DNA of 64,000 bases from Drechslerella dactyloides (lineage: Eukaryota; Ascomycota; Orbiliomycetes; Orbiliales; Orbiliaceae): positions 992,001-1,056,000 of the forward strand of contig JAGTWJ010000001.1 of the NCBI GenBank assembly GCA_020064725.1. The letters run 5' to 3'. The notes below the pieces were generated by a model. It saw only the letters and a list, made by a program, of their open reading frames with translations. It was not told the origin of the DNA and ran no database searches. The position numbers were made by a program, and so were the translations under genes. This document shows, piece after piece, positions 22,394 through 32,391 of the stretch. Position 1 is the first letter of the stretch, and every line of letters starts with the position of its first letter.

Positions 22394-24325
22394 TCATTTC
22401 ACATCCTGATCAACAAGCAACACCCCTTCCGCTGCTTGCAAGTTGAAATTCACCTCCCCGGCAGCGTTTACCATCAAGCTCTCGGGTTTCGCCTGAGCGG
22501 AGATACTGCCGTTGTCGTCGTTGAACTGCAGCCCGCTGACGTTTACTCCGCTTTTAGCGTTGAGACCTGGCGCCTGCAGCCGTAGCAACTTGAGCGTGTG
22601 GCCTGGCTGGAAGCCTGAGAGCTTGACGGCAGGCTTGGGTCGAGCGCCGATTGTGCCAAATCCCGCGGGTCCTGGCTGTGGACATGATCGACAGTTGAGA
22701 GCAGCAGGGTCCGAGGTGTTGAAGCGGGCAAGATTGAGAACTACCGCTCGGGCAAGGTAATTTCCATCGCCGGCGACAAGTTTTCCCACAGGGGCTGCGT
22801 TCGGCGTTGGCTGGTTATTGATAGTAGTTGTGATTGTAGTGACCCGTTTGGAGACCCAGGTCCTCGTAGACGCTGTGGTCAGCGTGATAGTCCTGGTGGT
22901 TGTCGTGGTAATCATCACCGGCCTTGGCGATTTTGGAACCTGCGTGGTTGAGGCCTCGACTATTAGATGTACGCCGGGTGGGAGAACCGTGGATTTGACG
23001 TAACGGATTGTGCTCGTGATTACCGTCACAACTCCTTTGACCGGCGGAAGCGCAGGCGCGGGCTTCGGGTTGAATTTCTGCACGCGATTGGAGTATAGAC
23101 CGTAGACTGAGATATCGCCCCCATTGCCAGCTACAGAAATCGGTTGGATGAGGAACTTTGTGTCGGATCCCCGCTCAGGCAGGGCAAGAGCCTCCGCGAG
23201 GAAGTACATGCCGTACGCCATGGGCCGGATACCGGTCCCAGTAGGGCCACCTGCTTTGGGAATGAACATTGCGTAAGGGGTTGTTAGCGTGCTATGGATG
23301 TAGACTCGCTCGATCTTCTTCGCAGCCGCCGCAAGAGCATAGTTGACCAGCCAGAGGGCACTACCAAAGGTATCCGAGACGTCCGGGGCACCACTGCAGC
23401 TGACGCTGTTGGTCTCCGCAAGACTGAACTGCCCGCCAGCACCTGCAGCCGCAGCGATATCGGCATCGAAGTTTGCGAGCTGGTTCATGAGTAGGCTGTG
23501 ATCGGCTAGGCTGTCCAGTCTTAAATTACGTCTACCGCTGGAACAGTTGCTCTGGGGATAAAAGTGTAGCGAGTACGTCGGTATCTTGTAGTTATCATTG
23601 TTGATTCCCGCCTTGATGATGCCGCCGAGATTGAAGCCGGTAGGAGATGTACCAGCGTACGCCGCCGGTTGGAACTGGACACCCGGTATCTGTGCCTTCA
23701 GTTCATCTGCAACCGTTCTCCACTGCGGCACGTACTGCGCCATCGTCCAGGGTTCCTGCCTCAGCTTATTCCGTACAAAGTTATCCACTTCGTTTCCGAT
23801 CTCGAAACGAGAGATCTGCGGAATGCCTTCCTTGGCGGCTATGGCGAAATCGACGGTGTTCTTCCAGTTATCCGTTGCATTTGCCAGGTTGAGTCCGAAC
23901 CTGAACTCCGTGTCCCTTGGAAAATAATTCGCAATTGTTGGGAAGAACGCGGGTCCAAAGTCAAACCGCGAATCCACGAGCCCCACGGGAACGACTCTCA
24001 AGGCTTCCTGTTGATTTGGGACGAATGTACTCTTGTCCATGCCAGACCCGCCGAGTCTTATGCTAGGACGGCTGCCAGTTTTTTCAAACCATACATTAAA
24101 TACATTTTTTGCGAAATCGGTATCGGTGAATCCGGTTGCGACTTGCAGCTCCATCGAGTAGCTGACAAGGGATCTATCGACCGTCGGCGCTGCAGCGGCG
24201 TTCTGTAGCGTTGGTGAGACATTTATGGCGATCGATGAATCTAAGGCGTGCGATTCGATAATGAGAGAAGTGTAGACGTAAAACAAGGAAAAGAATGCTG
24301 AAGCAGCGGAGCAATGTGGTCGCAT
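22394..24325 (-). CDS. Secreted glycoside hydrolase family 79 (beta-glucuronidase/heparanase-like)
   Basis: Intronless, 643 aa from the ATG at 24325, with an N-terminal signal peptide (hydrophobic FFSLFYVYTSLII). The (beta/alpha)8 catalytic domain has SIRLGGSG, the acid/base Glu in EIGNEVDNF (about residue 179) and the likely nucleophile Glu in SLAETNS (about 304). It should remove glucuronic acid from glycans such as arabinogalactan proteins outside the cell; the exact substrate is not readable. The C-terminal beta-domain (ending in VLNLARFN and the last ~100 residues) is interrupted by a Thr-rich low-complexity stretch (about 430-505) that may be O-glycosylated. Both catalytic Glu are present, so activity is expected. 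Confidence 0.88.
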   Translation of the reverse strand: MRPHCSAASAFFSLFYVYTSLIIESHALDSSIAINVSPTLQNAAAAPTVDRSLVSYSMELQVATGFTDTDFAKNVFNVWFEKTGSRPSIRLGGSGMDKSTFVPNQQEALRVVPVGLVDSRFDFGPAFFPTIANYFPRDTEFRFGLNLANATDNWKNTVDFAIAAKEGIPQISRFEIGNEVDNFVRNKLRQEPWTMAQYVPQWRTVADELKAQIPGVQFQPAAYAGTSPTGFNLGGIIKAGINNDNYKIPTYSLHFYPQSNCSSGRRNLRLDSLADHSLLMNQLANFDADIAAAAGAGGQFSLAETNSVSCSGAPDVSDTFGSALWLVNYALAAAAKKIERVYIHSTLTTPYAMFIPKAGGPTGTGIRPMAYGMYFLAEALALPERGSDTKFLIQPISVAGNGGDISVYGLYSNRVQKFNPKPAPALPPVKGVVTVITSTIRYVKSTVLPPGVHLIVEASTTQVPKSPRPVMITTTTTRTITLTTASTRTWVSKRVTTITTTINNQPTPNAAPVGKLVAGDGNYLARAVVLNLARFNTSDPAALNCRSCPQPGPAGFGTIGARPKPAVKLSGFQPGHTLKLLRLQAPGLNAKSGVNVSGLQFNDDNGSISAQAKPESLMVNAAGEVNFNLQAAEGVLLVDQDVK

Positions 24326-27300
24326 GGTGGAAAGAGAGTATGACTTTAGCGACACAGCGCTAAAGGAAGTCTCGATAAGGTATTGGTCTAAGAAGAGCGA
24401 ACTCGCTGAAGCCTGTCTACAGTGCTAGGGAGCTGTCGCCGGATAGGTTCTATACTGACCTTGGAGATATTTTTTTCCCTGAAGGAAGGAGGAAGAACCG
24501 CCCTAGAACTTATAGGCGGGAAGGGTCTGGTCTCGTATGCCAAACCCTCCCTTTTCCACAGTGAGCCGTGTGGGTTTGGCTTGCGACTCTAAATTGGTGC
24601 AAATTGGGCCGCGCATTCATCGTTAGTATTTGTCTGAGAATGGCAGGCACGACTCGGGTGGATGAATAATTGGTATCTTCAGGGTCGCCTGGGGGCACCC
24701 CATGCTGCAAGCTGGCCGCTAGCGATGCGATCCGCAGAGGTAGCACATGCGGGCGGACCGGCGGGACAATTCTTCCTCTGGAAAAGCCAAGCTCAAGTTA
24801 GCCAAGGACCCTGTATGCGTGCATGATGAAGCACCATGTTCATTGACTCTCCTCGTCCAATTGCCCCCGGTGGACAAGTCAGGCTGTGGTTGATATGATG
24901 CAGCGGTGCCGCTTCACTTTTAATATAAGTTTGCAGTCTGGGACAGATTAAAATCAGGTGTCTGCCCCGCGCTAGCTAGCTAGTTGGCCCGAAAGAGAGT
25001 GTAGACTTGCTCTACAAGGGACGAGACATTACCTGATCTATGATTGGCCGCATGCGCGAGCTGTCAGGAGAAGACGAGGCCGTTAGATCTCTGTCGTGCA
25101 ACTGCATCGTGCATGCATAAGCGAGGTGATAGAAATTAAATAACGCCCGCTGTGTTGGATGCCGTTGGCGCTTCCCATGTCGTGAATCCTTCATCGATGC
25201 ATCCATGAAATTATAATTATGAAATTGAATCCAGCTATGAATTGTGATTTACTCTCGAGGCCAGAGTTGCCTAGTGATTTCAACATCTGTGCCGGCCTCG
25301 AAATGCAGCCGCCGGCCTACAGACCTATCATGAGCACTCAGCTCGAGTATTGCTTTGGTGAGTTCCTCTTCTGTAGAGTTTCCAAACTTGACCCCCAGAT
25401 TCCGTCCACGCGGTAGCGCCAGCACGCTAACCCGGATAGGCTATAACCCTCGCGGCGGGGCAAGTCGACGAGTTCTCTAGTTTCCCAAGTCTGCATGTAG
25501 CACAACCCGACGGATTAAAGTGAACATGCGGAAAACGAGAAAACTAATTCTCCCGTATGGGATTTTTCATGGCGGAAAACATTTTAACTTAGAACAAGCT
25601 AACTCCGGACAGGAACAGGGACCTGACTCACTTGGGTAAACCTTGAAACAACACTTGGTCTGCCCAAAACCCGCCATACATGCGTTGCCGAAGCAGCTAC
25701 GAAATACACCACTCGAATTACCAAGTCTGTCTAGCGGTGCTGCGGCTGGCGGACTTTGATCGGTACTACGGTGCACCTGAGCAGCTGCAACCTTGCGCCG
25801 AGTTTTCCTATACGACTACCAAGGAAAAAAAAAATTCAAGCTACCAGTAGCTCAGTCGAACTCCGACTTCGACCTCGTGCATGCATTTGACAGTCTGAAG
25901 GCCCTAACAGGTAACCCGCTGTTATTTTATTTCAGCGGCGCAAGGTTGAAGTGGCCGGGGCGGTGGACCCTGCATGTCTAACTTCCACTCCGGGGGCCTC
26001 TCAATCTCGTAGCAGATGATCAGGTCAGTCCATGGCGTTGTTACCAAGTCTCTTAAGTCGCATTTCCTCGCATTTGCGCAGGCATGAGAATGATGGGCGT
26101 ACAAGGACCAAATCCTGGAGAAATCCCAGTTTCGAAAGGAAATTTTCGCCGAACCACGCTGTGTTCCGGTGACAGCTCCCTTTCCTCAGGCGCGGCGCTC
26201 CGGAACTCCCTAACACAGACGTGCAAATTTGTGCAACGCCAGCGCCTTCAGATTTGCACCTACTCTACATCTCGCTAGCCTCGATTCTTCAACATCACGC
26301 CGCAGTTACACGGTACCTTCAACCTGTCTGAGCGTGATGGACAGACCCTACACAACCCTTGCCTATACCTTGTGAAAGGATACCCCCGGAGCCCGTGGTG
26401 CCCCGCTGGGCTAACTCACCAACGGCACCGATAGATATCTTCCGATACTGAACACATATGCACACGCAAGACTTTACCCCAACAAATAAATCTGCTCATC
26501 GGACCAGTGTGATCCACAGGACAATCTCGAGCTATAAAAGCATGCTTTCTCTTACAACAGACCCGTGATGAATTTTTAGTTAAGTTAGCAGCAATTGCTG
26601 AGCTCCGTTAAAGTCGAATGGTCTTGAACAACAGCTGCCTGATCCGCTTTTCAGCTAAGGGGGGAGAAAGAGCGCGCCGCGGGGAACTACGACACTGAAG
26701 AGGCTGTGTCCGAGATTTCTACCATCCTTCGGAGCAACTGAGCTTTTCGTAATACCATGATTCAGTGCCATATATCTCAATCCACCATTATCTTGGGAAC
26801 CATGCCTAATCGACACCTTAATCCGCGGAGTCGCTAAAGCTAAGATATCGAAACGACTAGAAGGAAATTTTTTAATTGCGCAGGAGCGCGCTGCTAGCTT
26901 GAGACAACCTGCTAAACAACATCTAAGCCACTAACTGACAGGAATAACTCGCCGTTCTAGACCCTCGAGAACGATCGCTGGGCGCCTGAAACGAGTTTCC
27001 CGTTACAGCAAAAATAGAAACAACAAACATGACGCTGGCTAGAGTTTTACGACTCCGATAGAGCAAGACTGCATCGGTCAGCTGCTGGAGTCTCGTATCG
27101 GCATTGCCTACTCCAGCAGACCGACCTACACCGAGTGGCTGTCGCATGCTGTTCGAAAACGAGCATTATACGCAGGGAAACCTAACCTAGTTAACCTCTC
27201 AGCTGGCTGCTCGTCGCGTCGCAACGTATTCTCCAGGGTTGAACTTCTGCGAATGCGAACAGGGGATTCTTTTCTGGAAGTGATCGCCAAAAAGACTAAG

Positions 27301-29113
27301 TTGCATTACTGGAGTATACATGCGGTGCTACGTAAATGTACAGTACATGTACTTCGCACTCGGTCGTCCCGTCGGATTCTCGGTTCCAGATGTCCATGGG
27401 GGTAAAACCCGCCTGCGTCGAGATCAGCCTGAATACTATTGCCGTCCAGTAGGGAAAGTCCGGCTCGTGTAACCTCAACGCAACCTCACACCAACGAGCC
27501 GTTATGTGTTGTCGACCCGAATCGCCTCGTTTCATCCCTCTTCGTCAGCTGCCTATCAACTGCCGTCTCCTCATCGACTCGAAACGGGTTTAATCTATCG
27601 AACACAGCACTCTGCGCGTGCGAAGGATCGACAGACAGGTATACCATGATAACTTGTATATTATCTCGCAAGCCACTCGTCCACATTCAGAGTCTGCATT
27701 CGGATACTATTGTAGGTCGACTCTCCATCCATTCTGCGGCCGAGCGCCAGCTCGCAATCCAGCAAATATTGTGAAGTCGTGGACTCCGCCCGGTCTCTTA
27801 TCCACCAGATGCAAGTACGAATACAGAAAAACTTACGAACATTGTTTTCACTACCGTAGCCAATGGAATGCGAATCCTTTAACTGCGCTGGTCAAACTTG
27901 ATACACGGGCCCCCACAGCACTTAGGATAATATTATAACTACTGTGCCAGAATATCGGGGGTGGATTATTACAATTATTTTCTGAGAGATAGCATTATTA
28001 CGGGATTATTGCCTAGAACACGTATTTTCGCTGATAATACTGTATTAACACAGTATTATTCGCGGCCAAAGGAAGGCGTCTGTAACCATGATATTGGCAA
28101 GAATAAACCAACCTCACAAAGCAGTGCCCACCTCAATATTGCGATAAAAGGTGATCTCGCTTATTGACTACCGCAGGATATCGCGCAGCTATTTGCGCGG
28201 CTATGCCTATACGTCCTAAATTAATCTCCAAGATTAGGCAAAACCAAAATATTTTAGCAAAAGTTGATTTTGTAGACGTATATAATATCAGAATTGCGAC
28301 CTCTGCATTATAGGTAATTACAAGAAAAATAACAAACGAACACTTGAATCCAACAGATCAACAACATATCGTACACCGAAACAAAAGTTGCGCAATAACC
28401 CCCACCCCATGTGCATGCATGCAGGCCGAACTTCAAAGTCAAAGAATCCAACAAGACCTGAAGCTCAAGGCTGTCCTTATGTATATAACCAACCAACCAA
28501 CCAACCCCAATCCCCTAACTAACCAATATTCAATTACAATTACAATTAAAATATATCGCCATACCGCGTATCCGTATCCGTACGTAAGCACTGGCATCAT
28601 ATATGCTGCATATACTCAATACCACGTCGACGCCGCGCCGCCGACCACAACGACGGCCGTGATCAGAAATAGCGGGATCGCAAAGAACGTTTCTACGCGA
28701 AGAGAACCTGCGAATGCCCAGGCAAACCTACAAGCTGAATTACTTAGCACTGTAATGCAATCGAAGGTAGACGAATAAAACATAGAACACAGAATGGATA
28801 AATGGGCAAATAAAGTGAAGATCGATCGAGTTAAAAACAATACGACAATTTGGGAAGGGAATCCAGGAAGAAATGAATGAATGTAAGTCCGATAGGGGTC
28901 CGTCCGTCCGCGGGAAGGCCGGTAGGTGGATCGTTCCGGAACGAACCTAAGGGTTGAACAAGAGGGATGGAGGGTCCAAGGATAGGTGCGTGGGCAAGGT
29001 AGAAGCCGGAGAAACCGCGGGATAACGTCGAAAGGTGGGAAGCAGTTACGTGGGATACGACTCGGGATGGGCGTTCGAAGGATACCGGTACCGTATACCC
29101 CTCCAGGAAGTAC
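24326..29113. other. Gene-poor region of about 4.8 kb
   Basis: No gene with a recognisable domain or consistent splice structure is seen. Open frames are short, overlap on both strands and lack motifs. The stretch near 27900-28300 is AT-rich with TTATTA-like phrases and one hairpin (listed separately). It could be regulatory DNA or an eroded repeat; I cannot tell which. Confidence 0.4.
28034..28059. repeat. Short inverted repeat
   Basis: Two perfect 10-base arms (ATAATACTGT and its complement) flank a 6-base loop inside an AT-rich patch. It may be a relic of a transposon end or a chance palindrome. Confidence 0.7.
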
Positions 29114-31321
29114 TCACATCATGCTACCACCCGCCCTAACCTCCGCCCTAACCTCCTCTCTCCCAACCATATCCCACCCGTCCTCGCCCTCAGGGATCTC
29201 TTCCACCCTGCCGCCACTACGCTCCTCAACAGGGATCCGATCCCGCAGCCACTCCAGCACTTCCGCCGTGCTGCGTTCCAATACTTGCCGCCTGGGCACG
29301 CGGAAGGCGTTACCTACAACCCGCAGCTCCCGCAGGCCCTCCAACAATCCTAGTCGTGGCGGCAGCCGTCCGATGCAATTGTTCATCAAATCGAGGACCT
29401 GCAGCCCTTCCAGCCCGTCGACTTCAACCTCCTCGATCCGATTGTCGCTTGCGACGAACGTTGTCAGTGCGGGGAACATCTTTGTCAGCGCCTTGGGGTA
29501 CGATGTTAGGCGGTTGCCGTGCACATCAAAGTAATTCAGCCGCGGTGCGTCTATGGCGTCGACGAGCGGTTGGATGCTGGTCATCATGTTGCTGTGCGCC
29601 AGCAGCGTCTTTAGCCAGGGGAAGTGCAGCTTTCCGGTTCCGTCCGCCTCGACGGCAGACAGCAGCGAGGGCAGGTATTCCGTCCCGCGGATAGAGTTGA
29701 CGCTGACGTCAAGAGTGTAGAGACCCGTGAAGAGTGGTAGCGCCTCGGGGAACGCTCGGAGGGAGTTCCGCTGCAGAAGCAGCACTTTGACGTTACCGCA
29801 GGGTGTTTCACCAACCTGCTCAGTAGTCAGAGCCTCGAGGTTCTTAGAGGTCAAGTCAAGGATGCCACCAGGGCGGATTGGAAGGGCCTTGGGAGGGGCC
29901 TCTGGTCCGAATGGGTGCTCCGGGTCCGAATCAGCGTCGGACCCATCTTCGGCTTCGTCTTCGCCGTCCTTTTTATCATCGACACCAGCAATGACGACCT
30001 CTGGCCATTCGGAGGGTGTCTGTGCTTGCGGCTGCGTGGCGTTGGAGGAGCGGCGAGCCGCACGCGCCTTCTTGATCTGGTCGCGGAGTGCCTGCGAAGA
30101 TGCCATCGCGCGCTGGCGTTTGTCGAGAGGTTCTGCCTCCTCAACTGGCTCTGGGGGAGGGGCAGGTTTAGCACGAGGCTTCGCTGCAGGCGGACGCAGC
30201 CCAGGCTTCTGGACACTCTTCGGCGGGGATGTGACAGTCGTCGCCTTGGGTGTACTCGTAGTAGTGGTGGTAGTAGTCGTCGTGACGGCGGCGGCAGCGA
30301 CAACAGCAACATTGACGCTACAAGCCCGCTGTGTGACCGTCGCGGCAGGGGAAGAGGTAGCCGTAGGCTTCCCTTGGAACGACCGTACTCTCAACGGGGT
30401 CCTTGTAGCTAGGGGTCTCGGTGGCGGATCCTCGCTACCGCCACTAACCTGCTTCCTGCTAACCGGCGCGCGCGGAGTCGCACTCACCGGCGTCCTCCTC
30501 GTCGTTGGGACGGTCTTCGAGGTACTCGGGGTGCTGGCGGAACTACCGCTGCCACTCCTCATCGTCTCCCTTGACGGAGTCTTGGCTATCGTAGGCAACC
30601 CTGACGTCTTCCTGGGTGTGCCACCACACGGCCGCTGCAATGCACGCGGCGTGGAGGCGGTACTGTTACTCGCCTGGGAGGAACTCAAGCTCCTCTGTCC
30701 ACCACTGACGGATGGTAATCTGGGAAACCCGATCCTCGACGGCGTAGCCGGACTCTTCACCTCCCCGTCGCCGCTTCCATTCGTCGAAGGAGAGGCCGGG
30801 GTACGGTTGGGTGACCGGCCTGGAGACGGTCGCCGTAGCGCGCTAGACTGCACTTGCAGTTTAGGCGTCTGTGTCGGCAGTGGCAGCGACATCCTCTTCA
30901 GCTTCAACGGAGTAACGTTACCACTTGCAGCTGTCGACGATGCAGTAATCGTAGGACTGTACACCGGCGACGTTGGCGACGTCTCACCGGTCAACGAGTT
31001 ATTACTGCCCTTACGCAACGGCAGCCGCGATCCAGGGAGCGGTAGCTGGGACTTCCGTTTCTCAGAGCGAGGGGTAGCCGATGCCTCTGTTTCAGCAGGG
31101 GGTGGAGCGTCGGTGGACGCGTCGACGTCGACGTCTACGGTGGCACCGTTTGAGTTTTCGTTTGGGGTAGGTGTATTCTGCGCGTCTTGCGCGGGTGCTT
31201 CGGCTTCGCGTTCTGCGGTGACGTTGGTGTCTGTGTCAATGTCCTCACGGGGAGGGTCGACAGGGGCGTCGACGGCTGGAGGGGGTTTGACCGGTAGGAC
31301 GAGGACTTCGTCTACGGTCAT
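29114..31321 (-). CDS. Leucine-rich-repeat protein, LRRC40-like
   Basis: This 735-aa protein starts at the first ATG of an intronless frame. Residues 1-470 are low-complexity and basic, rich in Ser, Thr, Pro and Arg, with SRLPLRKG- and TPSR-type phrases, and probably disordered and phosphorylated. The C-terminal 260 residues contain LRRs of the short class (LDLTSKNL, LLLQRNSL, LDVSVNSI, FDVHGNRL, LDLMNNCI), followed by a cap with VLEWLRDRIP. This repeats-plus-cap layout fits fungal LRRC40-type proteins, for which no firm function is known. No membrane segment or enzyme domain is visible. The stop overlaps a good splice donor, so a short extra 3' exon is possible. Confidence 0.8.
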   Translation of the reverse strand: MTVDEVLVLPVKPPPAVDAPVDPPREDIDTDTNVTAEREAEAPAQDAQNTPTPNENSNGATVDVDVDASTDAPPPAETEASATPRSEKRKSQLPLPGSRLPLRKGSNNSLTGETSPTSPVYSPTITASSTAASGNVTPLKLKRMSLPLPTQTPKLQVQSSALRRPSPGRSPNRTPASPSTNGSGDGEVKSPATPSRIGFPRLPSVSGGQRSLSSSQASNSTASTPRALQRPCGGTPRKTSGLPTIAKTPSRETMRSGSGSSASTPSTSKTVPTTRRTPVSATPRAPVSRKQVSGGSEDPPPRPLATRTPLRVRSFQGKPTATSSPAATVTQRACSVNVAVVAAAAVTTTTTTTTTSTPKATTVTSPPKSVQKPGLRPPAAKPRAKPAPPPEPVEEAEPLDKRQRAMASSQALRDQIKKARAARRSSNATQPQAQTPSEWPEVVIAGVDDKKDGEDEAEDGSDADSDPEHPFGPEAPPKALPIRPGGILDLTSKNLEALTTEQVGETPCGNVKVLLLQRNSLRAFPEALPLFTGLYTLDVSVNSIRGTEYLPSLLSAVEADGTGKLHFPWLKTLLAHSNMMTSIQPLVDAIDAPRLNYFDVHGNRLTSYPKALTKMFPALTTFVASDNRIEEVEVDGLEGLQVLDLMNNCIGRLPPRLGLLEGLRELRVVGNAFRVPRRQVLERSTAEVLEWLRDRIPVEERSGGRVEEIPEGEDGWDMVGREEVRAEVRAGGSMM

Positions 31322-32391
31322 TTTTGTCGTCTATCTGGCCGCGTCTGTCCGTCGTTGGCTAGCGTATAGTATCCGCTGTTGTGTCTTTGGAATGAGATGG
31401 AATGTGCACTGTGTAACGCTATCGTTGCTGTTGCTATCGCCGTTATCAGATGAAGTCTCTTGGTATGCTGTGATATCTTCGTCGTCTGAGCACTTCACTC
31501 GACTGCTTCGACCGTTCGTTGGCTCCGAGGACACCGGCGTGTGAGGAGAAGAAAGATCTCAGGAACGGACGAGCAGAGGAATGCCATAAAAAGGAGTGCG
31601 GCGTACGTTACGTACCCTCTAGACCTCGGCCAGAGCGCCGCCCCTCAGGAGGATAGACTGTAATTTCGAGCCCACTCTCAGCCGTCCGTGATCTCAAAAA
31701 TTTATAATTATCTCCTGCTCCCCTCTCACCGCACCCCAGCAGTGGGGCCAAGCGGCCGCTCGCCCCGCCGCGCCCCTGCTGCGTCTCGACGTCTGGTTGG
31801 CCAACCGTCCGAGTGGGCCGGCTGCAAATTAGCGGGACTGGAGTCCAGGCTGCCGGCCCCCTGGTTAGCCCGGGCGCGCACCGACGCGAGTCGAAAAGGG
31901 GACAGGAACGGAACGGACCAGAAACGAATCGTGCGGCGGAGCGCTGCGGAGCGCAGGCAGATAAGGGCCAAATTATAGATTTCTTACATTACGGATGCAT
32001 GCTGCCGTCTGTCAGTGTCAGTGTCAAATGCGTTCAAGCCATGGATGTTAGTTAGTCTGGGTGCGCGAATCAGTCTAGTGAGGGTTGAGGAGATGAGGTT
32101 GAGATCTGTGTATTATAAAATGCGCGTAGACGCTATCGCTATCATCACAGGCCAAAGTCACCTGTCGCCTAACCACCACCACCATCTGACCCACGGCACC
32201 CACCCTGCAAAAGATACTCATACACCAAACCAGTCTCACGAGTGCCCGCGCTTGTTTTCGAGACTACCCTTCCCAATAATAGGTAACTAAATACCTCGGT
32301 ACCCAAGTTACCACATGTATGCGTCGACGCATCGCGAATAATATGTATAGTATATGCATGTGCTCCATCCGCATAGATCGATACCAACACA
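31322..32391. other. Intergenic region between LRR and Osh genes
   Basis: It holds the promoter of the LRR gene and the 3' flank of the Osh gene. An open frame that runs from the complement of the LRR gene up to 31544 is a shadow. Two mirrored frames at 31688-31978 lie in GC-rich sequence without motifs. Confidence 0.4.

Noticed and set aside
29727..31544. A 605-codon open frame on the plus strand
   Set aside because: It is wholly antisense to the LRR gene and arises from its Ser/Thr/Pro-rich codons; it has no domain.
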